Shown here: piece after piece, positions 26,983 through 36,024 of the stretch
Layout of the letters: each line of letters opens with the position of its first letter
Position numbering within the stretch: the first letter of the stretch is position 1
Assembly (NCBI GenBank): GCA_963763485.1
Contig: CAVXOW010000008.1
Location: 186,001-250,000 of the forward strand
Direction: 5' to 3'
Source: CAWCKS01 sp963763485
GTDB taxonomy: Bacteria > Pseudomonadota > Alphaproteobacteria > Rhizobiales > Xanthobacteraceae
DNA length: 64,000 nt
Notes under the pieces: model-generated
The model's database searches: none
Told to the model about the DNA's origin: nothing
The model's input: the letters and a program-made list of their open reading frames with translations, nothing else
Translations under genes and position numbers: made by a program

Positions 26983-27858
26983 TCAGCTACCGCGATCGCT
27001 CAAATGCGCGGGGCCCGAGCCAAGCCTGACGTCTTCGATCAGCGACGATGACACGCTCGGCACCTGAACGCCCTCGGTGGCGCGCGCAACACTGACGCGC
27101 GTTCGGTTGAACACCTTTTCCGCGGTGCCGGCCGGCGAGTTCATGTTGTCGAGCAGCTCGGTAACCAGCAGGCTGTTCTTGTTCTTCGTGTCATCGACCA
27201 CCTTGTCCGGCGGGGCCGATGACATGACGAGTGCGTTGTCAGGCGCATTGATCGGCGCGAGCCCGCGCGAATAGTTGCGAAAGCGGCGCTCATAGGGGTT
27301 GCGGCGCGACGCGTCGACGACGACGAGCCTGGCGCGCGCGCCCCGCTCCTTCATTTCGCCGAGCACCCACTCGACGCTGATGCCGTCGCGGCGGACGTCA
27401 CCCTCTTTCCAAATCGTCGCATCGACCGGAATCATGAAGCTCTCGCCGGCCGACTGCACACCAAACCCACCGAAATAGAGCATGACCACGGTGTCGCTGC
27501 GGACCTTGTCCTTCAGCCGCGCGACGGCGCGAACGAGGTCGTCGCGGCTCGCGTCCTCGACCAGTTCGACGTCGAAGCCGTCATTGCGAAGCGCGGTCGA
27601 CAGCGCACGGCCATCATTGACTGGCTGAACCAGCGGCGCATTGGCGTCCGGGTAGCGCGAATTGGCGACCAGCAGAGCGACACGGTTCGGTTGACCGCCG
27701 ATCGAACCGGTCGACGTCTCCGAAGACGTGTAGGCCCCGTCCGGGGTAAGCTTGTTGAGGGCAGCGTCAGCGCCGATGCCGGCCGAGATCAGGCCAGCGA
27801 ACACTGCGGCACCCAGCACAATCGTGCCGCGCGATAGGCCGAGATGCGCAAAATTCAT
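26983..27858 (-). CDS. Caspase-fold pseudoenzyme, short form
   Basis: A 291-residue protein with an N-terminal hydrophobic export or anchor segment (GTIVLGAAVFAGLISAGIGA) and one caspase domain (RVALLVANSRYPDANAPLVQ). The catalytic His position is Phe132 (LYFGGFGVQSAG) and the Cys position is Ser184 (VVVDASRRNPYERRF), so no proteolysis is expected. It lacks the TPR, coiled-coil and Cys-rich tails of its paralogues. Closest in sequence is the pseudoenzyme at 13564, with which it shares ASRRNP and the following RRFRNYSRGLAP. It is convergent with the orphan adaptor gene. Confidence 0.88.
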   Translation of the reverse strand: MNFAHLGLSRGTIVLGAAVFAGLISAGIGADAALNKLTPDGAYTSSETSTGSIGGQPNRVALLVANSRYPDANAPLVQPVNDGRALSTALRNDGFDVELVEDASRDDLVRAVARLKDKVRSDTVVMLYFGGFGVQSAGESFMIPVDATIWKEGDVRRDGISVEWVLGEMKERGARARLVVVDASRRNPYERRFRNYSRGLAPINAPDNALVMSSAPPDKVVDDTKNKNSLLVTELLDNMNSPAGTAEKVFNRTRVSVARATEGVQVPSVSSSLIEDVRLGSGPAHLSDRGS

Positions 27859-28350
27859 TCTACCTGTCCCTCACTCCCATCCGCAGCAAGTCCAGCTTTA
27901 GTCGCTGCAGCGCCGTTTTGGTTTGATTGAAAGCGGCGCGGTCTTCGTACGAAAATACGCTCGATTTGCGGCGGTGCAGCAAATAGCAAGCCTTTCACTC
28001 CATTACAAATATTAATGAAGCTAAGGTTTATCGAATGTGCCCATTAGCCGCATTGCACGCGAGCCTCCTCGGGCAACAACCGCTGACGCCTAACCATTTG
28101 TCATGAATAGGGAATTTTTGTCGGTAGCCGCGCCCAGAACCGACAGAAGGTGCGTTGGCTGTGCTTTGCCCTGACCTCCCCTCATGGGGAAAGCCCAAAA
28201 TTGCAAGGCTAACCGGGTGGCACAGGGCGATCATTCCCTCGTCTTTTCAATATTCACAAGTCAATACAGATACTTATGGATCATACCGGCGAATGATGTC
28301 GCTATAGCAGGCAACATGCAATAGTCCCGACCGGACGGAGAGGGAGCCTG
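27859..28350. other. Intergenic stretch, no gene seen
   Basis: Nearly 500 bases, AT-richer than the surroundings, between divergent genes. It presumably holds both promoters. Short open frames here do not resemble proteins. Confidence 0.5.
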
Positions 28351-30078
28351 ATGGATATCGGATATTTCGCCGCGGCCACGCTGCGCGCCGTGACCGCGCG
28401 CAAGGCCGGGCCATCCCTCTATGATGTGTGCGACCCCGTCCTGTCGAAGCCTGACGGCGGCGACGCCCATCTCGCGACCTTCTACCAGACCGCCCTTCGC
28501 AACCCCGCCCTGCGGCCGTTACTGTGGCGCGCCGGGCTGCCTGAGCTCCGTGACGGGGCCCGGCTCGCGCTGCTGCAACAGGCGATCGCGCTGGCTCATA
28601 CCTCGGCCAATCCCGATTGGGGCGCAGTCGCAAGGCCGGTGGCCGAGCTGATGGCGTCTCTCGACCCCCAGCACCCGCGGCCGAAACCGGTTCCACCACC
28701 GAAGCGAACGCCCGGTCCGCAGCAGATCGACGAAATCATCCGCAATTGCGGACGGCATCTCCTCGCCACCTTTGCCCGCGAAGGCTTCATCCCGGCCTAT
28801 GCGGCCTTCAACCTGATCGGCGATCCCGACTTCAAGGCACGCGAGCTGTCGGTCGCGCTGGAGGGCCTGAACGCGCGCACCTACAAGAATTCGACGCTAT
28901 TGTTCAATCTCGCCCGCGTCTTCATCGCGCGCTCTCCGAGCCAGGCGGTGATCAACCCGCCCTGGAACGGGATCGCCGAGCCGATGTGGTCACCGGTGCA
29001 GATCCGTCACCGTTCGGCCTATTACGACGCCTTCTTCGTTGAAGCACTGCTCAGCTTTCTGGAGAGCGGCCTCGCGAGGCCCGAAGAAACCGCGTCCGCG
29101 CGCCGCGCGATTGCCGAGATGGCCGAGTTCTGCGTCGTCACCAGTCGCGAGCGCGTCGCGGCACGCGACGGCCGGCCTTTTGATGTCATTACAGCGCTGG
29201 CGCCGACGCCGCATCCACGCTTCAGCCGCTATTTCTCCGAGATCAAGGAGAAGCTCGGCTTCGGTACCTACGTGCCGGACTGCGATACGACCGCGTGTTC
29301 GTTCTCGGCGGCGACCCAGGCGGGCGTGACAGATGCAGTTCTCGATCAGCCGTTGCTCGACTTCTATGCCGGCTATCAGGTCGGTCGCGGCCGGAACGCA
29401 CCGTTGATCACCGTGCCGCTCAACGAAAACATCGATTACGACGGCGCCATCGCGACCTGGATCGACAATCTCGCCGGTGAGCGGCCCTACGGCAACGACC
29501 TCGATCCGACGCTCAATCTCGATGTGCTGGAAGTCAGTTTCCGCAATCTCAAACGCTGGCAGGTGCTGGAAACGCCGGATCGTCTGGAGACAGTAAGGCG
29601 CATCATCGACTTCCAGCGGCGCCTGGTCGAGAGCGGCGCATTCGCCGACCCGAAATCGCACATCTACTACCTGCCGGAGCTTTATTGTGCCTATGTCGGA
29701 CGCTGCTACGCAACGTTCAAGACGCTCGCGATCGAAGCACAGCGCGCGCTCGATCCGGACGATACGTTCGGCTTCATCCGCGACAAGGTCCTCACCTATG
29801 TCCGTTACGATCTCATTGCCCATGAGATGAACGCGTTCGACGCCGCACTCGCCTTGCTTGCGCTCGGCCATCTCGACGCCGGTGCAGAAAGCTTTGCCGC
29901 GCCGCTTGACTGCATCGCCCGCAGCATCGGCGAAGGCGGGCGCGCCGCGCCGTTCAGGGCCTATGAGTGGAACAAGATGAAAACGCCGACCCGCATCATC
30001 GTCGGCGGACCGGAGGTGACATCGGCCTTCGTGCTGATTGGCCTGGCGCTCGCCCGGCGGGCAATGGCCCGGGCGTAA
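28351..30078 (+). CDS. Hypothetical protein, possibly with terpene-cyclase-like alpha-barrel
   Basis: A 575-residue soluble, mostly helical protein of unrecognised family, starting MDIGYFAAATLRAVTARKAG. GGAGAGGGAG lies before the ATG. Near residue 309 it has YVPDCDTTACSFSA, which resembles the DxDD/DCTA-type acid motif of class II terpene cyclases. Later it has SHIYYLPELYCAYVGRCYAT, reminiscent of alpha/alpha-barrel repeats. No signal peptide or membrane helix is evident. The similarity is only by eye and could be chance. A plain hypothetical protein is the safe call. Confidence 0.75.
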   Translation: MDIGYFAAATLRAVTARKAGPSLYDVCDPVLSKPDGGDAHLATFYQTALRNPALRPLLWRAGLPELRDGARLALLQQAIALAHTSANPDWGAVARPVAELMASLDPQHPRPKPVPPPKRTPGPQQIDEIIRNCGRHLLATFAREGFIPAYAAFNLIGDPDFKARELSVALEGLNARTYKNSTLLFNLARVFIARSPSQAVINPPWNGIAEPMWSPVQIRHRSAYYDAFFVEALLSFLESGLARPEETASARRAIAEMAEFCVVTSRERVAARDGRPFDVITALAPTPHPRFSRYFSEIKEKLGFGTYVPDCDTTACSFSAATQAGVTDAVLDQPLLDFYAGYQVGRGRNAPLITVPLNENIDYDGAIATWIDNLAGERPYGNDLDPTLNLDVLEVSFRNLKRWQVLETPDRLETVRRIIDFQRRLVESGAFADPKSHIYYLPELYCAYVGRCYATFKTLAIEAQRALDPDDTFGFIRDKVLTYVRYDLIAHEMNAFDAALALLALGHLDAGAESFAAPLDCIARSIGEGGRAAPFRAYEWNKMKTPTRIIVGGPEVTSAFVLIGLALARRAMARA

Positions 30079-30084
30079 AGTCGC

Positions 30085-30783
30085 TCACGCCGGCGGCGCG
30101 ATCACGACCCGTTCCGACAACAGGATGCTGCGGACCGCGCCGATGAATTTTGCTCCATCCGCGAACCAGGCCTTGCCTTGGTTGGATGCGACCATCTCGG
30201 CTCGCACCTCGCGACTGTCCCACCAGCTCTCGCCGAAGCCATCGACTGGACCGTCAAGCGCGAATGGCTGGAGATCCGGCCGGAATTGCTCCTCGATGAT
30301 TTCAGAGAGCGCAAATCCACGCAGCTTCGGCACCTCGCGCGCCATCGGCGCGTGAATGTCTCGCCAGTGCCGGCGAAATTGTTCAGCTGAAAGCTCCGGC
30401 TTGCGCTTGATCACCGACAGCGTCTTGAGCCGCGGTCGCTTTGCCGGCAGCGGCAAGAAGAAATCCTCGTTCGTCACGAACATGCGGATGTTGCCGATGA
30501 TCTCACCGCCATCCGCATGCCAGCGCTTGCCCTCAGCCGAGGCGCCCGCGCGCGCCCGTGCGTCAAGATCGTCGAACCAGGTCTGCGCAAGGCCGTCAAA
30601 CGGCGCCATATCAAAGCCGGACACGTCGCTGCGGGTCTGCTGCTCGACCACGGTTGAGACAATATAACCGCGCAGGCCCGGTACTTCATGCGACATCGGC
30701 ACGTGCACGTCATGCCAGTGGCGCACGAAGTCTTCGTGCATCATGCCAGGACGCCGCACGAGGAATGAGAACGATTTGATCAC
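30085..30783 (-). CDS. EthD domain protein, two tandem domains
   Basis: A 232-residue protein made of two ferredoxin-like EthD/dimeric-barrel units. The first has RPGMMHEDFVRHWHDVHVPM and the second RKPELSAEQFRRHWRDIHAP, both with the family RxHWxxxHxPM pattern. EthD proteins accompany oxidative degradation systems, and a fused pair would form an internal dimer. It is followed on the same strand by another dimeric-barrel protein (haem-monooxygenase-like), so the two may act together. The substrate is unknown. Confidence 0.85.
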   Translation of the reverse strand: MIKSFSFLVRRPGMMHEDFVRHWHDVHVPMSHEVPGLRGYIVSTVVEQQTRSDVSGFDMAPFDGLAQTWFDDLDARARAGASAEGKRWHADGGEIIGNIRMFVTNEDFFLPLPAKRPRLKTLSVIKRKPELSAEQFRRHWRDIHAPMAREVPKLRGFALSEIIEEQFRPDLQPFALDGPVDGFGESWWDSREVRAEMVASNQGKAWFADGAKFIGAVRSILLSERVVIAPPA

Positions 30784-30806
30784 GACGCACTCTCCACTTT
30801 ACGTAT

Positions 30807-30852
30807 GACCTTACTCCGAAAACGCTGCCACTTTTCGGGATCGTGCGCTACG
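30807..30852. repeat. Degenerate palindromic intergenic repeat
   Basis: TCCGAAAAC, spacer, then TTTTCGGGA gives an imperfect stem of the same type as the element at 2278-2326. Confidence 0.5.
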
Positions 30853-31168
30853 CCGCCGACGCTCGCGCAACTGTCCGGCGGACCTCAAACCCCTCGAACT
30901 TCGGGTGCTCCAGATAAAGCGAGCCAGTCGTCTCATTGCCGGCGCGCGCATGTGCGGCACGAAACTCGGCAGATTTGGTCCATGCCTCGAAACTGGCACG
31001 GCTCTGCCAGATCGTGTGCGAGGCGTAGAGCGTGTGGTCTTCGGCCTCGGGTCCTTTCAACAGATGGAACTCGACGAAGCCGGGCACGCGCTCGAGATGG
31101 GTTTCACGGCTGGTCCAGACGTGCTCGAAGCCCGTCTCAGAACCTTTCTTCACCTTGAAGCAATTCAT
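30848..31168 (-). CDS. Antibiotic biosynthesis monooxygenase domain protein, HmuQ/IsdG-like
   Basis: A 106-residue single dimeric-barrel protein: MNCFKVKKGSETGFEHVWTS, VPGFVEFHLLKGPEAEDHT, YASHTIWQSRASFEAWTKS, then HPKFEGFEV. The order and wording closely resemble the HmuQ/HmuD haem-degrading monooxygenases described in Bradyrhizobium japonicum, including a His near the middle (RAAHARAGN) that could be the haem ligand. It would open haem to release iron. No haem-uptake genes are next to it, so the role is inferred from family resemblance. Confidence 0.7.
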   Translation of the reverse strand: MNCFKVKKGSETGFEHVWTSRETHLERVPGFVEFHLLKGPEAEDHTLYASHTIWQSRASFEAWTKSAEFRAAHARAGNETTGSLYLEHPKFEGFEVRRTVARASAA

Positions 31169-31252
31169 GGCACATTGAGCTCGGTTCTTATTCTTGCATA
31201 TCCGAGGATTGGCACGACTTCGCGCGCAAGTACATTCGGCGATACGCTGACT

Positions 31253-31525
31253 TCAGAAGCCGTGAAGCTCGGCTGCGTTTTGCGCCAGAACCTTCTCGAT
31301 TGTCACCATGTCAAGCGCCAGTCGAGCAGCAGATCCATCAACGCTCCGTCGTCTGGGCAACCGAACAAGTGGGCCTGCGCGTGCGGCCAGTTGCTGGCCC
31401 AGATGACGCGATCCGGCGCGTGACGGATCACGATCTTCGCGAGCTTGGCGACATCGGCGTAAGCAGGGGCGCCACTCTTCGACCACTCGTAGGGCGCCGC
31501 CAACTTCAGCCAGCAATGACCGGTT
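31253..31525 (-). pseudogene. Amidohydrolase remnant, C-terminal part only
   Basis: The C-terminal part of an amidohydrolase (2-pyrone-4,6-dicarboxylate-lactonase-like) survives: HAPDRVIWASNWPHAQAHLF and PDDGALMDLLLDW. The end, VTIEKVLAQNAAELHGF, is in another frame because one base is missing near 31310. The 5' part is gone and is replaced by the IS256 fragment. Confidence 0.75.
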
Positions 31526-31810
31526 TCCAAGGCGGTCGACTGACCAAGGGACCGCGAAGCACTGCTGGCCTTGTTCGACTTCCCTGCCGAGCATTGGGAT
31601 CTCTTGCAGACGACGAACCCCATCGAAAGCGTATTCGCCGCGGTCCACCATCGGACGGTACGAACGAAAGGTTCGTTGTCGTCAACGACCGCCAGGCTGA
31701 TGGTGTTCAAGTTGGTCATCGCCGCATCAAAAACCTGGCAGCGGCTGAAAAGCACAGATCATTTGCCCAAGATTGTCGCAGGTGTCAGATCAAAGACGGC
31801 ATCTAGGTCC
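31520..31810 (+). mobile_element. IS256-family transposase C-terminal remnant
   Basis: The plus strand encodes LLALFDFPAEHWDLLQTTNP, then IESVFAAVHHRTVRTKGSL and ARLMVFKLVIAASKTWQRLK, then LPKIVAGV. This is the conserved C-terminal end of IS256-family (mutator-type) transposases. The frame is damaged at both ends. It abuts the truncated amidohydrolase. Confidence 0.85.
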
Positions 31811-31963
31811 TCGAAGCGTCGGCAAACCATGCCGCCTGATCGCGCCTTAATTACTTTAAATTTCCGCATAGCTCCCAGTTTTCGATCCGCGTTTCCTCGG
31901 CTGGAGCGGATGGACAAGTTTCTAAGACATGCTATCCTTTGCCCATTAAATTGGAGACTGTCC

Positions 31964-32380
31964 ATGAGCAAGAGGCCGACCGAGTCCCGTCGTTCCGATA
32001 GTGATTCCGATACCGGCAACGAGCCATGGGCGGTATCAGAAGCTGACATCGCTGCTTGGGCCGAGCGCGAACGGAAGCGTCGGCAAGCGTGGCTTGAGGG
32101 CCCGAATGAAGAAGACAAGGAGGCGTGGGCTGATGCCGAGCGGCTGCGCCGCAAGCGCCAGTACCGTGAGGAGTTGTTAGGCCTTGATGATCTTTTTGAC
32201 GTTGATCTTGAAGATGGTCGTCGATTCGCCGACCGTATGATTGCCGGCTTTACAAACCGGATGGTTGATACACCTCTTCGTAAGCTTGGCGACTTGCTTC
32301 GCGAGGGGCGAAGTGTTGAGTCTCGTGAAAGGGAGCCATTGCGCAGGCGTCGCCGGGTGTACCCTGCTGACGAAAGTTGA
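31964..32380 (+). CDS. Small highly charged hypothetical protein
   Basis: A 138-residue protein starting MSKRPTESRRSDSDSDTGNE, with GGAG at 31952 as its ribosome site. It is dominated by Asp, Glu and Arg (ADIAAWAERERKRRQAW, YREELLGLDDLFDVDLEDG, then RRRRRVYPADES at the end). There is no signal or membrane segment. An open frame reaches back into the IS256 remnant but is not part of this gene. An intrinsic terminator follows at 32502. Function unknown. Confidence 0.55.
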   Translation: MSKRPTESRRSDSDSDTGNEPWAVSEADIAAWAERERKRRQAWLEGPNEEDKEAWADAERLRRKRQYREELLGLDDLFDVDLEDGRRFADRMIAGFTNRMVDTPLRKLGDLLREGRSVESREREPLRRRRRVYPADES

Positions 32381-32948
32381 GTGAGATAGTTGCCAACTTT
32401 CGTGCAGTGATTGTGATGCGGCAGGCGGGATTTGAGCTTGAAGCTGCGCAAGTGTCGTGTGCGAGCACCTTATTCGCGCACTTGACTAGGGAATTCGATA
32501 GACGGTTCGCCCGGGGTACCTCTGGGCGGACCGTTGTTTTTGAGCGGGCCGGCAAGCAGGGCACGATCCTAGCTCGATCATTGGTGTTTTTTAGAGTGAT
32601 GACGCTCAGAGCTTGAGCACGTTCATGGCATCTCGGCAGCCCTCGCCACCGCTAAGCGACAAAATTCGAAACGGCGAGTCGCCGCTTTGGGCGTTACCAT
32701 TGATTTCGCTCTCGACTTCGTAAACGCAGTGCTTGAGTTGCTTTGAGGGTGCGTGAACTCAGTGACCGGGCTTGCGGCGAGTCTGCTGGCACAAACGGTC
32801 AGAACGACAAACAGGTTCGCTTGGCCATATTGCACGGACCGGAAACAATCGCGCCTTTGAGCGATGATCCGATCATCGACTTGCAGAGAAGGTCAATTCG
32901 GCAATCCGGCGGCCGCAGCACAGACCCGCGACGTTCCTCTTGCCGTGG
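32381..32948. other. Stretch without a convincing gene
   Basis: Apart from the terminator at 32502-32541, only short, unsupported frames occur. A plus-strand frame ending near 32745 (VTIDFALDFVNAVLELL) looks protein-like but has no visible start. Confidence 0.4.
32502..32541 (+). terminator. Rho-independent terminator
   Basis: ACGGTTCGCCC (32502-32512) pairs with GGGCGGACCGT (32524-32534), with one G-U, followed by TGTTTTT. Confidence 0.85.
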
Positions 32949-35141
32949 TCATGATGCTTTCTCGAATAGCGCATCGATGTGACCTGGTGTTTCCGGATGG
33001 GCATACATGGAGCTGTGAGTACCTTCCACCATGACGACAGAGGTCAGCTCAAGCCCAAGCCGGCTCCAGCCCAAATCTGGCATCAAATGTTCTTCAAGAC
33101 TACGAAGCGCCGGATCGTGTTCCTTTGCGTGGAGCATGTAAATCGGCGCTGCCACTTCCGGCAAGACGAAGCCAACTTGACCCTTGATGTTGTCAGTTAT
33201 CATCTCGCGCAGGGCTAGGGTCGTTGGTGCGCCGGTTAGTTCGGATAACTTTTCGGAATCATCCTCGGTTAGGCCATACGTTCTCATCAGGTGAGTCCAC
33301 CCCACCTCGTTGAAAACATGCATCATCGATGCTGGTATGGAACGGATGTCAGGCGGAGGCGCTTGCGTGTCGAGCAGGACAATTCCAGAGACATGCCGTC
33401 CCCGACGTTCCAATTCAGAAGCCAGTGCAATGGCTACAACCCCGCCGAAAGAGCCTCCAACAAGAAACACGGATCGGTCACCGATCCAGGACTCCACGTG
33501 TTGCGCATAGTTTGAAGCCAAGTCTTCGACCAGCCCGGACAGAAGCCCTTGAGCCGCGAGTGGGTATGGATTGAGACCGGCGATAGGATAGTGTCCAGCC
33601 AAATCTTTTATGACTTGGGGCGTGTTCTCGCGAGTGGAGCCGTGGCCGAGGCCTGGAATGTAAAGCAGTACACGATTTCCAAATCCGGGGCGTATAGGAG
33701 TGATGCACGAGGAATTTCCTTTCTCGAGCAGGGCGTTCATCTCCGCAAGCCCTGAAAGCCGCCGTTCCAGGTCGAGCTGGCGAAGGAATTCCGGATCTGC
33801 GCTGCCAAGCAATGCCCCGAGTGATACCGGCCCTTCGGGTTTTGATTGAGACTTGCCCTTGGCTTCCGCACCATGCCCCCCGGTCGCTCGCTCGTTGGCG
33901 GAGAGCTTCTCGATGAGCAGGAGCGCCATTGCCCGCGCGGTCGGATAATCGAACGCCAGCGTCGTCGGCAGCTTGATCCCAGACCCGCCCCGACAGGCGG
34001 TTGCGAAGCTCGACCGCCATCAGCGAATCCAGCCCAAGCTCCTTCAGCGGCACATCGGCCCGAACCGACGACGCCCCGGGCAGTGCCAGCACCGCCGCAA
34101 TCTCTTCCTGCACCAAAACCACGAGAGTCCCGAGCCGCTCACTCTCGAGCAGCCCGGTCAAGCGATCGCGCAGGGCCGATACGGCGATGCTTCCTGCCGC
34201 TGCCGGGCGAAGCTCCGGGCTCTCCCGCATATGCAAAAGCGCCGGGGCCAGCGCCTGTTCGACGTGATGCTCCAGCACCTCTGCTCGCCCGCAACTCGAC
34301 GCAGCTTCAGACACCCAACCGATGCGAGCGGCTGCCCTGTCCCATCCCACAGCAGCATCGAGGCCGACACCTGCCCCGAGCCATCAGACGCGCTCAGATC
34401 AAGATGCACCCGCAACTCGCTGGCCCCGTGCCCGTACAGCGTGACGTCCGACCACGCAAACGGAAGCAGCACGCCGTCTTCATCATCCGCAGCGGCAAAA
34501 CTATCCGTAGCAAACACATGCAAGGCAGCATCAAAGAGCGCGGGGTGAATGCCGTACTTCCCTGCGCCGGATGTGGTGCCGGCGGGCAGAGCTACCTCTA
34601 CATAGAGCGCCTCGCCGAGGCGCCAGATACCGGTCAGTCCCTGCAATACCGGCCCGTAATCTCGTCCCCGCGCGCGCAGTCGAGCGTAGAGATTCGAGAT
34701 GTCCAGTTGCGTGCTACCCTCCGGTGGCCACTCCTCGAGAAGTGGCACAGCGGCCCGCTCTCGGCCAGCTGCCTCGGCCCCCGCCAACACACCCATCGCA
34801 TGGAGGACCCAGCCGTCTGACTTCGCGCAAGATGCCTCATCCTGGCTATGTAGAGAAAATGCACGATGCCCCTGCGCATCGGCAGCATGCACCTGCACCT
34901 GCACCTGCGATCCGCCCGTGGCCGAAATCATCAGCGGAGCCGCCAGCGTTAGCTCGAGCACCCGCGGACTGTCCACGGCAAGCCCCGCTGCGAGAGCCAA
35001 TTCCAATAGCCCGGTCTCAACCAAAGTGACGCGATCGAAAACCTTGTGATGCGCCAACCAGGGGTGCTCCGACTGAGACAGTCGGTAACTGATCAACGCC
35101 GAACCAGTTAAAAGATCATACGTTGCGCTGAGATGCTGCAT
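32949..35141 (-). CDS. Reduced polyketide synthase: DH - ACP - thioesterase, two frameshifts
   Basis: The N-terminal dehydratase hot-dog domain has SEHPWLAHHKVFDRVTLVET then GLLELALAAG. The usual HxxxGxxxxP motif is altered (HKVFDRVTLVE), while the second motif (HPALFDAALHVF) is kept. It is followed by an ACP (SVRADVPLKELGLDSLMAVE, with the Ser that carries phosphopantetheine) and a thioesterase (nucleophile VGGSFGG, His in EGTHSSMYAHP). The domains lie in three frames: one base is missing near 34285 and one is extra near 33981. Repair gives about 730 residues. The ATG is at 35141 (GTG at 35150), with an in-frame stop just before. No ketosynthase or acyltransferase is present here or nearby, so the protein is a PKS remnant or acts in trans. 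Confidence 0.8.
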
Positions 35142-35150
35142 GGCAACCAC

Positions 35151-36024
35151 TCAAGTACAAAACTCGTCGAGTATCACTCATACCAGTACCCGGCATCATA
35201 CGTCAGCACGACGTGACCCTTTGACATCACAGTGGGGGACATCACAGTTGGACATTTGAATTTCGTTCAGACGAACAGTTTGCATCTCCGTTGTAGGCTT
35301 TGACGAGGCAAAGTTGCCCCACTGAAGTGAACGATGCCGGTCAGCGACTGACCCTGCAAGATGGAAGAGCAAGCCTCGGCCTGATTGGGTCACGAGGCGC
35401 GTTTCGGCGTCAACAATTTTACAAGCAGGTGGGGCTCCAGCCATTTGTCGGTCTTCTGGTGCGCGTTCAGGCAGTCAAAGTGACATTGGGCGGTGCCGTT
35501 GGGTAGCGCCTCTCCGACATTAGCCGATCGCACCCCTGCCGAGTGAACTACTGCGAAATCTCAGGGGCGGAGAAAGTCTTGGACTCTCTCCGAGCGTATT
35601 GCATTTCTGGATCGTTTAGAAGGAATGTCTGAGGCCGCGTAGCCTCGGACTGCACCAAACCAACACACATAACTCGGTGAAATTGCTTGACGGCATCAGA
35701 TATTAAATCAATGCGGCGCCGCGGATGAGCCGACGACCGCTTGCGTAGCATCCAGGTTTGGGGTGGCCAGGATTGATGGAAACGGAATTTTACACCCCGC
35801 AAACGTGAATAGCTGATTCAATGCTCGCGGCAAGGGTGCAACAATTCCTGCCTCGGTCATGGACTTTTTCTACATCGATGGCGGGCATCTCTCAAAGGTA
35901 TTGATTGGCCACCATAGCACTGTCCGCTTGAATGTGTTGCCGCTTTATTGTCCTCACACTCTGCGTCCAGATTGGGCAAGACACGGTCGCTGGCGCATGA
36001 CAGTACAGCAGGAGAGGAGTCGAG
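35151..36024. other. Long intergenic stretch, no gene recognised
   Basis: About 870 bases between divergent genes of the biosynthetic locus. No ketosynthase, transposase or other family is recognisable on either strand. Promoters for both flanking units are expected here. Confidence 0.4.

Noticed and set aside
28028..28234. 68-codon minus-strand frame in the 28 kb gap
   Set aside because: No protein-like composition, lies in a divergent promoter region.
32377..32616. 79-codon plus-strand frame
   Set aside because: It runs through a strong intrinsic terminator and overlaps the previous stop; start is TTG without ribosome site.
33846..34820. 324-codon plus-strand frame opposite the PKS
   Set aside because: Shadow frame; the minus strand holds recognisable DH and ACP domains.
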